A stretch of 64,000 nt of DNA from Sepioteuthis lessoniana (lineage: Eukaryota > Mollusca > Cephalopoda > Myopsida > Loliginidae). A program made the translations under genes and the position numbers. The stretch is from contig OY757911.1 in the NCBI GenBank assembly GCA_963585895.1, forward strand, positions 63,826,807-63,890,806. Direction: 5' to 3'. The notes beneath the pieces are model-generated. The model searched no databases and had not been told where the DNA came from. It saw only the letters and a program-made list of their open reading frames with translations. Positions 1-10,644 of this stretch are shown here, one piece after another; the stretch's first letter is position 1; each line of letters starts with the position of its first letter.

Positions 1-340
1 TTTCGTCAAAATCTCCTTTTTTTTTTACTTCAGTGAGTAACCTTTAAGACATTGCTTTAGTTTACTCCCCATTACATCAACAAGGCACCCAGCGTACCTC
101 TTATATGTTGACCAACCAAGGGGTTCTTGCTTAATGAAATTATACGTTTTACATATTCAGCTATCAAATAAAATTATGACAAGTGCAGTCGTACGGAGCG
201 TTTCACCGATAACGTCTATAATTACTTACTTTTTCTGCTCCGAAAGTGGTGACTATCTTAAAAGAGACTAAGAAACTCAAGAGATTTTTAATTCATACAT
301 ATTCAAAATTCTACCATTCTAAAATCATTTTTATAGCCAT
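1..340. other. No recognisable feature
   Basis: AT-rich sequence with no supported gene, RNA or repeat boundary that I can see. Confidence 0.4.
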
Positions 341-372
341 TTGTGTGTGTGTGTGGGTGGGTGTGTGAGTAC

Positions 373-403
<31 letters not shown>

Positions 404-426
404 TGTGTTTATAAGTGTGTGTATTT
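341..426. repeat. (GT)n / (ATGT)n compound microsatellite
   Basis: A GT run passes into about seven ATGT units and back to GT. Downstream, to about 690, the only structure is an AATA tract at about 519-543. Confidence 0.9.
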
Positions 427-690
427 GTAAAGCTAATAAGCTATGCCTTTCGATGTGTTTTCTTTGATAATGGAGTTATTCATTTATTTATCTATTTATA
501 GTTATTGAGTTTATCAAAATAAATAAATAAATAAATAAATAAACACTTTATCATTAAAAAGAAATGAGACGTGTTTTTTTGCATAACAGAAATGACTTGA
601 ATAGAAAAATTAAATTTTCTACACTTAGTTTAATACGTGTGTTTTAATCTCTTTTACAGATGGTAAATAAATTAAAATAATAAATGAACG

Positions 691-808
<118 letters not shown>

Positions 809-941
809 AAATATGAAAATATAAAAGACAAAATATTCAGAGGATATATTTATCTACATATGATAATATGCCACGTTCAACATTTTTTTCATTTTTGTTA
901 AACCATTTTCAGGGCAATGTATCACCCGAAAATTATTTTCA

Positions 942-1139
942 GGTTTGGTTTGGTTTCTTTGTTTAATGGCATATCAACCTTTGAATGTTATTTAATGCCA
1001 AAGCCATTCCCCAAGAAGAGCAGTAGTGGTATTATTTAACCCATAGCTGGGAGGATAAGGCGGTTCATACTTTTTCTAAGGGTATTTGCCCGAAAGTGAA
1101 CGTAATAGCGCGACTGGAGTACGAACTTGCTTACTACGA
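942..1139 (-). mobile_element. SINE-B copy (tRNA head lost)
   Basis: Read on the minus strand it carries the SINE-B body and the 3' hairpin tail (GGCAT...AACC...GGTT...ATGCC). The B-box-like segment GAGTACGAAC is followed at once by the (TA)n tract where the rest of the tRNA head should be, so the head is missing. A shorter copy of the same insertion lies at about 1357-1457. Confidence 0.8.
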
Positions 1140-1140
1140 T

Positions 1141-1221
<81 letters not shown>

Positions 1222-1236
1222 TGTGTGTGTGTGTGC
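1141..1236. repeat. (TA)n(TG)n compound microsatellite, block 2 of 3
   Basis: About 54 bp of TA then about 42 bp of TG with one interruption. It occupies the position where the SINE-B head is missing. Confidence 0.9.
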
Positions 1237-1356
1237 AAATATAAAAATATAAAAGACAAATATTCAGAGGATGTACTTATTTACATATGATAATATGCCA
1301 CGTTCAACATTTTTTTTATTTTTCTTAAACCATTTTCAGGGCGATGTATCTTCCGA

Positions 1357-1586
<230 letters not shown>

Positions 1587-1779
1587 GTTTTTATACCTTT
1601 TTATGTATATTCATATAAGAGAATACAAATTTAAAGCAAAAAGGGATTTTTTAAAAGAAGAAACTCGCCACTACTGTTTGTTATAGCAATTATGTCACAG
1701 AACTAGGTACAAAGAAAATGTAAATGAAGCTACTGATTTACAAAGTCGTGTATAAAAAGATAAACATGTACCTCATGTA

Positions 1780-1950
1780 CATGGATGAAATTGAGATTTT
1801 TACCTAGAATAAAAAAGAATTTCCTCACCCTAAACAAAAATTAGAATCTACCGCAAGAAATAAGAGTGGAATAAAGAATTGAAATGAGCAATACTTATAA
1901 TGAAAAAAAGGGAAAACAGAAACAATTGAAGGAATACAACTGCTCAATGA
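1780..1950 (+). mobile_element. LINE-1r reverse-transcriptase fragment (eroded)
   Basis: Short stretches resemble the post-palm region of LINE-1r, namely the segment giving I-E-K-C-A-M-L-x-M-K-K-G-K in better copies. The same segment recurs more clearly at about 2965-3145. No continuous frame remains. Flanks 1584-1780 and 1950-2465 show nothing recognisable beyond A-rich tracts. Confidence 0.4.
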
Positions 1951-2465
1951 TTTTTTTCCAAATCTTAAATACAAATGAGCTTGATAATAAAAAAAACTTT
2001 ACATTTGCTCTGTTTTCCCATTTATGTAATGTTTATTCTATTTGAAATTGTCCGTTTAGTGGGCGAAATGCCGAGTCGGAAGACTGAAATAACAGAATGA
2101 AATGACGAAGGAAATAGACGTGGAATAATATATTCAATTCAAAAACTAAGAATATTATTTAACAAAAAAAAAAATAAAATAAAATAAAAAAAAATAAAAA
2201 AATGGAAGTTTAACGAAGGAAAGCAAGGAGAAAAATAAAGCAGCTGGCAAAATAATTCAATGTAAGGCTTTTTATCAACATTATATATTTCTCTAAAATG
2301 GAATTAATTGTTTATAGCAAATAAAGATGCATGGTGAGAGAGATCGAATAAATTGTTTATATGCATGAATAATGAATTCAGTTAGTGAAATACAAATTGT
2401 TATTTATTGTTTTTGTAATAAAACACCGTGTTAAAGTCATTTCGTGGTTCTTTTAAACATATATC

Positions 2466-2702
2466 TGAGTGATTCTTCGTAGTGGCTAACGTACTAAACT
2501 GTGACATCACGATGAGCGAGTCCGAGTTTCAGTCACACTATTTTGTTCACTTTTCGAGTAATACCCTTGGGAAATGTATGAACCACTTTAATCCCCCCCC
2601 CCGGCTAAGGGTTAAAGAGCATCAATGGTGTTCTTCTACAAGGATGGCTTTGGCATTAAATAACCGACGAAGGTTGATATGCCATGAAACAAAGAAACTG
2701 CA
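2466..2702 (+). mobile_element. SINE-B copy
   Basis: A tRNA-like head (A-box region around CGTAGTGGCTAACG, B-box-like GAGTCCGAGTTTC) is followed by the central core (CTTGGGAAATGTATGAACC) and the 3' hairpin segment ending ATGCCATGAAACAAAGAAAC. This is one of the most complete SINE-B copies. It is noncoding and would be transcribed by RNA polymerase III. Confidence 0.8.
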
Positions 2703-2805
2703 GATTATGTCTTGAAGAATAATTATATATACTGGATAATGTCGAAAATAATAAATCACTGAACAAAGGTGAATTGATCTTTTAAGTGTAGATATATACC
2801 TGTAA
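2692..2805. repeat. Dispersed repeat shared with 6678-6785
   Basis: About 110 bp downstream of the SINE-B copy aligns by eye with 6678-6785 (both hold GAATAATTAT and GGTGAATTGATCTT). I do not recognise the family. Nothing is recognised between 2806 and 2960. Confidence 0.55.
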
Positions 2806-2964
2806 GGTGAATGTGCAAAATAAAAGTTCATTTTCACATACTTTTAGAAATATAAAGTTTAAGTTTACTAACCAGATGGCTTTACTTTATATGTCGTAAC
2901 TAGCAAAATAAGCAAAGTCTCTTTCTGTATTCAAAATTCATTGGTGGACGTAGTTGTAGACATT

Positions 2965-3145
2965 ATTATATTAAGTTTTTTTTTACCAAGAATGAAAAAG
3001 AGCTTCCCATACTAATACAAGATATTAGAATCTATAGCCAAGATATTGGAATGGGATTAAGAATTGAAAATGCGAAAATGCTTATAATGAAAAAAGGAAA
3101 CCATAAACCACTGGCGGAATCAAAGCGGAAAACATCAGAACCCTT
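2965..3145 (+). mobile_element. LINE-1r reverse-transcriptase fragment
   Basis: Translates in pieces as D-I-G-M-G..I-E-N-A-K-M-L-I-M-K-K-G, matching DIGMEFGIEKCAMLVMKSGK of the better copies. The 3' part of the element is missing here but a LINE-1r 3' end reappears at 3399, after a family C insertion. Confidence 0.55.
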
Positions 3146-3149
3146 GGAG

Positions 3150-3310
3150 ACTTTGACTATACTGAATAGCTTGAAATAGAAACGTTTTGACAATGAAACT
3201 GTGTACTTATGCTAAACTGAATTGTTTGAAATAGAACAATTTTCGTAAAAATGGATTGGCGTTAAATAACCCACAAAGGTTGATATACCATAAAACCAAA
3301 CGACCTAAAC
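3150..3310 (+). mobile_element. Family C 3' portion with hairpin tail
   Basis: Internal-array units (CTGAATTGTTTGAAATAGAA type) lead into the conserved tail AAATGGATTGGCGTTAAATA and the hairpin, ending in AAAACCAAACG. Confidence 0.75.
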
Positions 3311-3311
3311 C

Positions 3312-3398
3312 ATCTTTACGGGGTGGGGGGTCTTACTCCTCTGCAGAGATTCAGTTGGCGTATTGTACAGCCCCAGCCGACTGGGCTGTAGGATACTT
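3312..3398 (-). mobile_element. Family C head fragment, opposite orientation
   Basis: The minus strand reads the family C 5' head: CAGTCGGCTGGGGCTG, then the segment around CTCTGCAGAGG and the GGGG..CCCC stem. It abuts the plus-strand tail at 3310, so this is a head-against-tail inverted junction. Confidence 0.7.
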
Positions 3399-3495
3399 AG
3401 AGAGTTCTGGAGATTTGAGGAGATTCAGACTCCAGTGAAAAAACTTAAAACAGTTGTGAGAAACTCCCAAGGAGTAGAATGATGACAATAATTAA
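3399..3495 (+). mobile_element. LINE-1r 3' terminus
   Basis: Matches the terminal LINE-1r sequence (agttctggagatttgagg ... aactcccaaggagta), followed by a decayed AAT-rich tail. Nothing recognisable is seen from 3500 to 3790, except a family C array-like motif around 3715. Confidence 0.6.
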
Positions 3496-3790
3496 ATGCA
3501 GAAAATAATACATTAATAATTCCTAAATATTTCATAATATGAAAAATATAATAATTATTTGATGGATAGAGAATAGAAGCGTGTATCACAAAACTTTAGA
3601 GTTTTAATTAAATTGAGTTGCGCTATAATTGCCAGTTTAACTGACTGAGTGAAATTACTAATAAGTTCCTACATATGGATCAATTAGAAGAGTTCAATCA
3701 TATATGACACTAGAAAACATTTAATTGTGTGCAAACAAATGAGGTCTGGTTCGTTTAAAAATGTTACCTACTAACTATTCGTTTACAGAT

Positions 3791-3858
<68 letters not shown>
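3791..3858. repeat. (TA)n(TG)n microsatellite
   Basis: About 25 bp of TA, then TG to about 3858. The following 830 bp (3860-4690) are unannotated AT-rich DNA. Confidence 0.9.
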
Positions 3859-3863
<5 letters not shown>

Positions 3864-4689
3864 AGTTGGGCAGCAGTCTTTCATTTACGCATGTTTGATT
3901 AAATAATAAAGGCACATTTTGTCTATACGATTTTAAGATCTTTTTGTGTATATTCTTTTTCCTTTCTTTTTAAAGATTTGATATGATAAAATGATTTTTA
4001 TGATAACGATAACGATGATAATAATAATAGTACTGCTAGTAGTTAATAGAGCACTCAGACAAATGAAGAAAAACTTTGAAAATAACAAACATAAGAGGAA
4101 TCGGAGAGTCGTAATTAAAAGAATGGATAACGGTGCATCCTATTGGATAATCGTTTGAATCTTTGAAAATAGATGTTTAAATAATCGGATTAAGCATTGG
4201 ATTTAGGCACACAAAGCAAGCTGATTGAATGTACATTGAAATAATTCAATAAAATAATGGTACAAAGCAAAAGAAATTGCAGTCGAAATTACATTGGACT
4301 TGGCTGAATTTGGTCCACGTAAAGGGTGAAATGTTATGAATCGTAACCAAATATATGAAGTCTAACATAGACAAGATACAGCAAATATCGACTGTACACG
4401 GAAAAAGACGAAGCCGTTAATCATAGATGTGGATACCAAAAATAAATTCAGGAGTCTGAATGTGACTCGGTAGAAACGGTAGAAACATGTGACTCGGTAG
4501 GAACGGCTTTCTTCTGGAAATTGAGCAAACGAATAGCATTTAACCATATGGACACAAAGTAGATGTCATAGAAATTAAATAAAATTAAAAATCTATGGAA
4601 CTTTAAAATTCAAACGAATTGCCTAATCTAGGTCAGAAATGTAGATCGAGCCATAGAAAACCAAGTTTCAAGCGACAAGATTAAGATGG

Positions 4690-4835
4690 AAAAATTGTAG
4701 AATTTAAACATTACAGATTTATCAATCATTTTTGGCGAGCTTGGAACTGTCCCAAAGAACCTAGTAAAAAAATCGAAATGAAAATCTTTGGAAAAATCAA
4801 AATCATCTCAAAGACAGGATTATTGTAACTAACTA
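4690..4835 (+). mobile_element. LINE-1r C-terminal fragment (eroded)
   Basis: Contains G-E-L-G-T-V-P-K-N-L, the counterpart of the conserved GALGTVPKGLEKRL segment just past the endonuclease domain of LINE-1r. It is too short to classify alone. Confidence 0.4.
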
Positions 4836-4846
4836 CAAAAAAGCTG

Positions 4847-4848
<2 letters not shown>

Positions 4849-4920
<72 letters not shown>
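4849..4920. repeat. (AC)n microsatellite
   Basis: Uninterrupted AC run of about 72 bp directly before the LINE-2r 3' end. It opens two minus-strand CVCV frames that are not genes. Confidence 0.95.
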
Positions 4921-4922
<2 letters not shown>

Positions 4923-5272
4923 TCTATACTACTGTATGGATCCACCACTTGGACACTGACTAAGCGCATAGAGAAAAAGCTTGACAGCAATTCCACAAGG
5001 ATGCTACAAGCTATATCAAACAAATCCTAGAAGCAACATCCCACAAAGACCATCCAAATTATACAGACAAGACATACGGGACATTGCTGGAGGAGCAAGG
5101 ACGAACTCATAAGCGACGACCAGCTAGAACTTATCTACAATAGCTTTTTACGGACAAAGGATGTAGCCTGGAAGACCTGCTGGAAGCGATGGATGATAGA
5201 GATGGTTGGCAAGAGAGTGTTAGGGAAATCTGTGCGAGCAGCACGAATGATGATGATGATAATGATGATATA
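4921..5272 (+). mobile_element. LINE-2r (RTE-like) 3' end, frameshifted
   Basis: Multiple frames give pieces of the LINE-2r C terminus: the R-Y-I-R-D/GHCWRSKDEL-like region, the GRPART-like region and the final E-D-L-L-E-A-M-D-D-R-D-G-W-Q-E-S-V run, ending in (ATG)n. Better copies lie at 37810-39172 (+) and 62208-62560 (-). The trinucleotide tail fits the RTE clade. The copy is 5' truncated and carries several frameshifts and stops. Confidence 0.75.
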
Positions 5273-5705
5273 TAATTCTATTTACTAGTTTATCATCTTA
5301 ATACATTAAGCTCAAACGAAACAATAATGGCGCCTAGCTGTCTGATATTGACTTTTATCAGTAAAACTATTTGAAGTTCAAAGTATAGAAAAATTTGAGA
5401 ACGTTGCATAATCTGCCTTCGTAAAATGTTGAAGTCGTGTTGTACAATTAGAAAATGAATCGAGATTGACTAAAGCCAATGTATCTCGTCAAGAAACTTA
5501 TATCAGAATGATACAGTAATGGGACCAAAACACACGCACACAAAACTAACCCGGTAAATACGACTACGCACAGATCTCTTCAATAATTTGTCCTGGTTCT
5601 AGATATACGAAACAGAGATGCTGAATTTGTAGCTGAAATTCGTGAGGCGTGTCACGTAAGCAAGTATCATTTACACGTACGCTAACCAAAGATTGACCGC
5701 TAACG
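5273..5705. other. No recognisable feature
   Basis: AT-rich DNA with no supported gene or repeat boundary. Confidence 0.4.
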
Positions 5706-5708
5706 CTG

Positions 5709-5768
5709 ATATATATATATATATATATATATACATGCGTGTGTGTGTGTGTATGTGTGTGTATAATA

Positions 5769-5828
<60 letters not shown>
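5709..5828. repeat. (TA)n/(TG)n compound microsatellite
   Basis: A TA run, a TG run near 5738-5765, and a second TA run of about 57 bp. 5829-6104 shows nothing recognisable. Confidence 0.9.
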
Positions 5829-5830
<2 letters not shown>

Positions 5831-6104
5831 AGGGTATTGTGTACATATAAATGTTTAAGTATAGTCAAACGGATAAAACACGCATACACATACATTTGCC
5901 CATATAAACACATATACAAGTATGATTGAAAGATAATTTCTTTTTGCATATTGCAAACATTGCATTTTCGTTGTAAGTTTATAGAATACTCGACAGTTTA
6001 TCTATTCAAATATTAAAATACGAACTAAATATTCACTTTTAATTTCTACTCCGGAAAAAGTGAGAGTAAAATGCTTTTAATAGTTATGAGAAATATGTTT
6101 TCGT

Positions 6105-6106
6105 GA

Positions 6107-6154
<48 letters not shown>

Positions 6155-6157
6155 GCT

Positions 6158-6188
<31 letters not shown>

Positions 6189-6190
6189 AT
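6105..6190. repeat. Palindromic (CA)n(TA)n(TG)n microsatellite
   Basis: (CA) passes through (TA) into (TG), so the two flanks are complementary and could fold back. A similar block lies at 59995-60052. Confidence 0.85.
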
Positions 6191-6361
6191 TTATTTAACC
6201 TCTTCACCTCATGCAGGATGTGACGCAAAGTCAATTTTCAGTGGAGCACAGCTGATTTGAAATCAGAATTTCCCTTTTTTCTTTCTCGACTGGTTGCCAT
6301 AGTAAAGTGAACGACCCTAGTCTGCCCTACTATTTACCCATAACTGGAAAAAAGAATACCT
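6186..6361 (-). mobile_element. SINE-D 3' half
   Basis: The minus strand carries the SINE-D tail half: the segment ending GGAT(G)TGACGCAAAGTCAATTT, the CTAGTC..GGTTGCC block and the CTGCCCTACTATTTACCCAT core. The tRNA head is absent, replaced by the CT-rich tract that follows. Confidence 0.65.
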
Positions 6362-6435
6362 TGGTTTATGCCTTTTCCAAGCGAATCACCATCTCCATTC
6401 ACTACGATGATAACTATTTCGCCAAGCAAGCTCCT

Positions 6436-6439
6436 CACA

Positions 6440-6471
<32 letters not shown>

Positions 6472-6625
6472 CCATCTCTTCATCTATTTCAAATCAAGTA
6501 AGCTCCCACCTTTCTCTCTCTTTGTCTTTCTCTCTCACTCTGTCTTTCTCTCTCTCTCTCTCACTCATCCACTCTCTCTCTCCCCATCTATTCATCTATT
6601 TCAAATCAAGCAAGCAAATCTCTCA
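6436..6625. repeat. CT-rich duplicated tract
   Basis: Two (CT)n blocks, each followed by a related 30-bp segment (TTCATCTATTTCAAATCAAG), give a tandem duplication of about 110-120 bp. Confidence 0.75.
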
Positions 6626-6677
6626 TAATAAAATGGGATATGGTGAAAAAATGCCTAAACATATAATGGAATATATA

Positions 6678-6785
6678 ATAGCTGCAGATTATAATATGGG
6701 TGAATAATTATGTAATCTGGCCAATGCTGAAAATAATGAATTACTGAAAAAAGGTGAATTGATCTTCAAGTATAGACGTATTAAT
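6678..6785. repeat. Dispersed repeat shared with 2692-2805
   Basis: Aligns by eye with the sequence downstream of the 2466 SINE-B copy. 6786-7090 shows nothing recognisable. Confidence 0.55.
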
Positions 6786-7094
6786 ATATTTCTCCTATGT
6801 CATTTACTACCATAAGTTATTTTCCCTGTATAGAGGCCGCACTGGTTTCTTGAAGAAATAAATGATTTTTTTTGTCGCGTGCATATCAGGTAAACTAGCA
6901 TCTTGCGGTTTGAGAAATTTCTCTCATCGTAATTACGGTTGATTAGCCACTTTTTCTCATATTTCTTTATATGATTATGGGATCCACAAAAAACTATAAG
7001 TGACGAAATTTAAGAGCTCATAATTTCGATAATTTAGGTTTTAAATCTGCTCTGCCATAGGAGCAGTGAGCACTTTTTGCCGCACTTTTCTAGT

Positions 7095-7143
7095 TTGCAT
7101 TATATATATATATATGTAGACACACACACACATATATATATGC

Positions 7144-7179
<36 letters not shown>

Positions 7180-7195
7180 TTATATATATATCCAA
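7095..7195. repeat. (TA)n with CA and TGCATTA interruptions
   Basis: Three TA blocks separated by (CA)6 and TGCAT spacers. 7200-7740 shows nothing recognisable. Confidence 0.85.
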
Positions 7196-7790
7196 ATATA
7201 TCATCAGGCGAGCTGCTTTAAACACATCTATAAATTGTAAGCTACTAAATCTTTATAGTACTGTAACATAACATAAGACCTGAGTCACATGGGAAAATTT
7301 ACAGGTCACATGATTTAATCTGGCGTCAAATAACAAAGCAGGTGCTTAGCTTTTTGTTGACATTTTGACACTAACTCCGATTTCTTATTTAAAAGATAAT
7401 TAGGATTAGGAAAATTTATTGCGTTAAATCTTTGTATGTTTTAAAAAGTTATGACATTGTACCATATCTATTTACAAACCTCATCCCTTATAATAGTGAA
7501 AACAGTCTTTAATGGATTAACTTTGTGCAATGGGAGACTCTTTCTTAATGTTCCCAGCGATTCTTTTTTTAGGAGGGACACATGCTCAGCCGCTTTCAAT
7601 GGCAAATGGGACACTTATACAAATAAACGACGATAAAATATAATAAGGCTACTGATTGTTCTAAAAACACACGGGGATATTGTATTGTTTTTATAAACAA
7701 TTCTATTATAATAGCTGATAACAATAAATGTTTTTAAACAGAATTGAATTACCATGACCAGAAAATCCGGCGAACACTTGCGCACGGAAA

Positions 7791-7834
7791 CACTGGACAG
7801 CTGTTTCGACCTTATTAAGTCTCATCAGCAGTAT
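7791..7834 (-). ncRNA. Type I hammerhead self-cleaving ribozyme
   Basis: On the minus strand the catalytic core CTGATGA (7828-7822) is followed by stem II GACTT-AATA-AGGTC (5 bp including one G.T), then GAAA (7807-7804). Stem III is the minimal A-C/G-T pair closing AGCT, and the predicted cleavage is after C17 (7796). Stem I pairs TACTG (7833-7829) with CAGTG (7795-7791), four Watson-Crick pairs plus one wobble. Every invariant core base is present. The tiny stem III is typical of animal retroelement hammerheads, which often act as dimers; the palindrome ACAGCTGT would allow that. Confidence 0.8.
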
Positions 7835-7855
7835 ATACCGTGACCTCCACCACTG

Positions 7856-7908
7856 GAGATCGGACCAGTAACCACAGATTGCAGAGGCGAAAGTCTACAA
7901 CTGAGCCA
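7856..7908 (-). promoter_or_regulatory. tRNA-like polymerase III A and B boxes
   Basis: On the minus strand the A-box-like TGGCTCAGTTGTAGA (7908-7894) is followed 27 nt later by the B-box-like GGTCCGATCTC (7866-7856). The B box sits in a T-arm-like hairpin (CTGG..CCAG). The boxes lie just upstream of the hammerhead on the same strand. No full cloverleaf is evident, so it is a tRNA-derived promoter rather than a tRNA gene. Confidence 0.65.
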
Positions 7909-7959
7909 ACAGTTCATATCGCACTCAAGTCACGTCAAATTAACTAGTCATGGTAATTG

Positions 7960-8195
7960 CGTGGCCAAATAACCTGAATGTGTCTTATAAGTTACATCCC
8001 TACTCTTTACAGAGGGCTTGGTCACCAAGAGGATCAAAAATACACAATATAATTCCTCAACTTAAAAAAGAAAGATATACATGTTTTTGAACAGTTTTAA
8101 TGTTGTTTTTTAATCAAACGTTAGATACCATCGCACATTCATAATATCTTCGTCACTTTTATTGATGAGCATATCGGTTTGAATACTTTGACAAT
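7960..8195. other. No recognisable feature
   Basis: Single-copy-looking AT-rich sequence between the hammerhead element and family C. Confidence 0.35.
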
Positions 8196-8199
8196 AATG

Positions 8200-9220
8200 C
8201 TTTATTGCCCTATTGGCTGGGAAGGCTGTAGAATACACCGACTGCTTCTCTGCAGAGGGGTAAGACCCCCCCACCAACGAGTGTCCTAGTTATGACACTA
8301 AACAATCTGATGGTGAGGTTCCAGAAAGGCTGGAGCTTTGTGGAATGCGGAGTACCCCTTCATTGCCATCGCTCCCTGGCCCACTCTGGCCCGGAGTGGT
8401 AGCACCTGATAAGGGTCCTATCTATGGGTTAAATAGAACTAAACCGTGCTTCTTTCACTATACTGATTTTTGCATTTAAACTGCGTATTTATGCTATACT
8501 GAATTGTTTAAGATAGAACTGTTTTGACATTGGAACTGTGTACTAGTGCTGAACTTAATTGCTCGAAATAGAACTGTTTTTGACGTCTGAACTGTGTACT
8601 TATGCTGAACTGAATTATCTGAAATAAAACTGTTTGACATTTAAATCTGTGTATTGCCCAGTCGGCTGGGACTGTAAAATACACTGACTGCACCTTTGCA
8701 GAGGGGTAAGACCCCCCCTAACGAGTGTCCTGGATATGACACCAAACAATTTGATGGTGAGGTTCCTGTAGTGCTGGAGCTTTGGGGGATGCGGAGTACC
8801 CCTTCATTGCCATCGCTCCTATGTCCACTCTGGCCCGGAGTGGTAGCACCTGATACGGTCCTATCTATGGGTTAAATAGAACTAACAGCATACTTATGCT
8901 AAAATGAATTGTCTGAGTAAACTGAATAGCTGAAAATAGAAATGTTTTTGACTATTAAACCGTACTTACATTTAAACTGCGTGCTTATGCTTAACTGAAA
9001 TATTTGAAATAGAACTGTTTTTCGACATTAAAACTGTATTTACACTAACTGAATTGTTACATATAACCGCTTGAATTGTTTGACAATTAAACTATGTACT
9101 TATGCTAAACTGAATTGTTTTCAATTAAAACAGATTATGTACATAAAAATGGATTTGGCGTTAAATAACCTACAAAGGTTGATATACCATAAAACCCACC
9201 AAACCAGACCAAACCAAATA
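8200..9220 (+). mobile_element. Family C, tandem two-headed copy
   Basis: Two complete heads (from about 8200 and about 8652) each carry the CAGTCGGCTGGG-type stem, the GAGGGGTAAGACCCCC stem, GGTGAGGTTCC and the CTGGCCCGGAGTGGTAGCAC block. Each is followed by tandem units of the CTGAATTGTTTGAAATAGAA type. A single tail with the 3' hairpin and AAACC-rich end closes at about 9215. It is noncoding. The dimer probably arose by unequal exchange between units. 9225-9540 shows nothing recognisable. Confidence 0.75.
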
Positions 9221-9542
9221 ATGCTTTAATCTTTTATCCTTAAATATTTATTCTTCTTTTAAATGTCATTAGTATAATTTTCAAAAATATCTTATATACA
9301 ATTTATGCTACCTCTATCCTAAAATATACGTTTCATTTTGTGTATGAAATTTATGTAAATATAACAACTATTATCGGACAAAGCTATCAAAATATTCTTA
9401 GATATTCATTAAAAATATACTTAGAAAATAAAACGAAACGATTACACGTATTTCTTTTCAGCTTGTTCAGCGTTTTTACAGGATTTAAAATTTTTTTCGC
9501 ATTTACTGAGTTTGTATAAATCTGGAACATTTCAACCACAAA

Positions 9543-10240
9543 TCGAATAAGACATTTTGAACGAGACAACATTTTGAATAAGACATTTTGAACGAGACAA
9601 CATTTTGAATAAGACATTTTGAACGAGACAACATTTTGAATAAGACATTTTGAACGAGACAACATTTTGAATAAGACATTTTGAACGAGACAACATTTTG
9701 AATAAAACATTTTGAACGAGACAACATTTTGAATAAGACATTTTGAACGAGACAACATTTTGAATAAGACATTTTGAACGAGACAACATTTTGAATAAGA
9801 CATTTTGAACGAGACAATATTTTGAATAAGACATTTTGAACGAGACAACATTTTGAATAAGACATTTTGAACGAGACAACATTTTGAATAAGACATTTTG
9901 AACGAGACAACATTTTGAATAAGACATTTTGAACGAGACAACATTTTGAATAAGACATTTTGAACGAGACAACATTTTGAATAAGACATTTTGAACGAGA
10001 CAACATTTTGAATAAAACATTTTGAACGAGACAACATTTTGAATAAGACATTTTGAACGAGACAACATTTTGAATAAGACATTTTGAACGAGACAACATT
10101 TTGAATAAGACATTTTGAACGAGACAACATTTTGAATAAGACATTTTGAACGAGACAACATTTTGAATAAGACAATATTTTGAATAAGACATTTTGAATA
10201 AAACATTTTGAACGAGGCAACATTTTGAATAAGATATTTT
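9543..10240. repeat. 31-bp minisatellite, about 22 units
   Basis: Near-identical units of 31 bp: CATTTTGAATAAGA plus CATTTTGAACGAGACAA, so each unit is itself two diverged halves sharing CATTTTGAA. A few units differ by one base (aaaacat or aatattt). The minus strand has no stop in any of the three frames, giving overlapping frames of 224-360 residues with a 31-residue period. The longest (9387-10469) runs into family C on its N-terminal side. I see no sign that it is a gene. Confidence 0.95.
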
Positions 10241-10284
10241 GAAGAATTGGCAATTGAATACTACTAATAATAGTTTTTATATTA

Positions 10285-10586
10285 TTCCAAACAGTTGGTT
10301 GGTTGGGGGGTCGGGTTTTATGGCATATAAACCATTGTCGGGTATTTAATTCCAAATCCTGTTTATACATTAATATTTTAAATATATATGACTTGTTAAC
10401 AAAATGTTTGTAGGTAAGATTTTTAACAAGCCAGAACTCATTTGTTTGCTCACAGTTAAAAAGTTTCAAGTCTATTCAGTATTAATTATTTGTTTGCGCA
10501 CAGTTGAATAGTTTCAAGTATTTTTATGTAACATTAACAATTTAATTTAGCATCAGTCATTTATTTACACGCAGTTAAATGGTTAT

Positions 10587-10644
<58 letters not shown>

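Larger units (their letters stand above)
7747..7958 (-). mobile_element. tRNA-promoter + hammerhead ribozyme element
   Basis: A 212-bp unit bounded by a 12-bp inverted repeat (AATTACCATGAC at 7747-7758, GTCATGGTAATT at 7947-7958). On the minus strand it reads A box, B box, then a type I hammerhead ribozyme. This order matches the schistosome SM-alpha SINE-like elements, where polymerase III transcription feeds a self-cleaving RNA. It may alternatively be a remnant of a Penelope-like element or a retrozyme monomer, families known to carry type I hammerheads. No open frame is present. Confidence 0.65.

Noticed and set aside
8200-9220. Family C as a Helitron
   Set aside because: It has a 3' hairpin, but the terminus is variable and often (AACC)n rather than CTRR, and no TC start or AT-target junction was seen.
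9543-10240. CRISPR array
   Set aside because: Regular repeats without unique spacers in a eukaryotic, transposon-rich context. It is a minisatellite.
9387-10469. 360-residue minus-strand repeat protein
   Set aside because: All three minus frames are open because the 31-bp unit lacks stops. The N-terminal side is family C sequence, with no promoter, splice or codon-bias sign of a gene.
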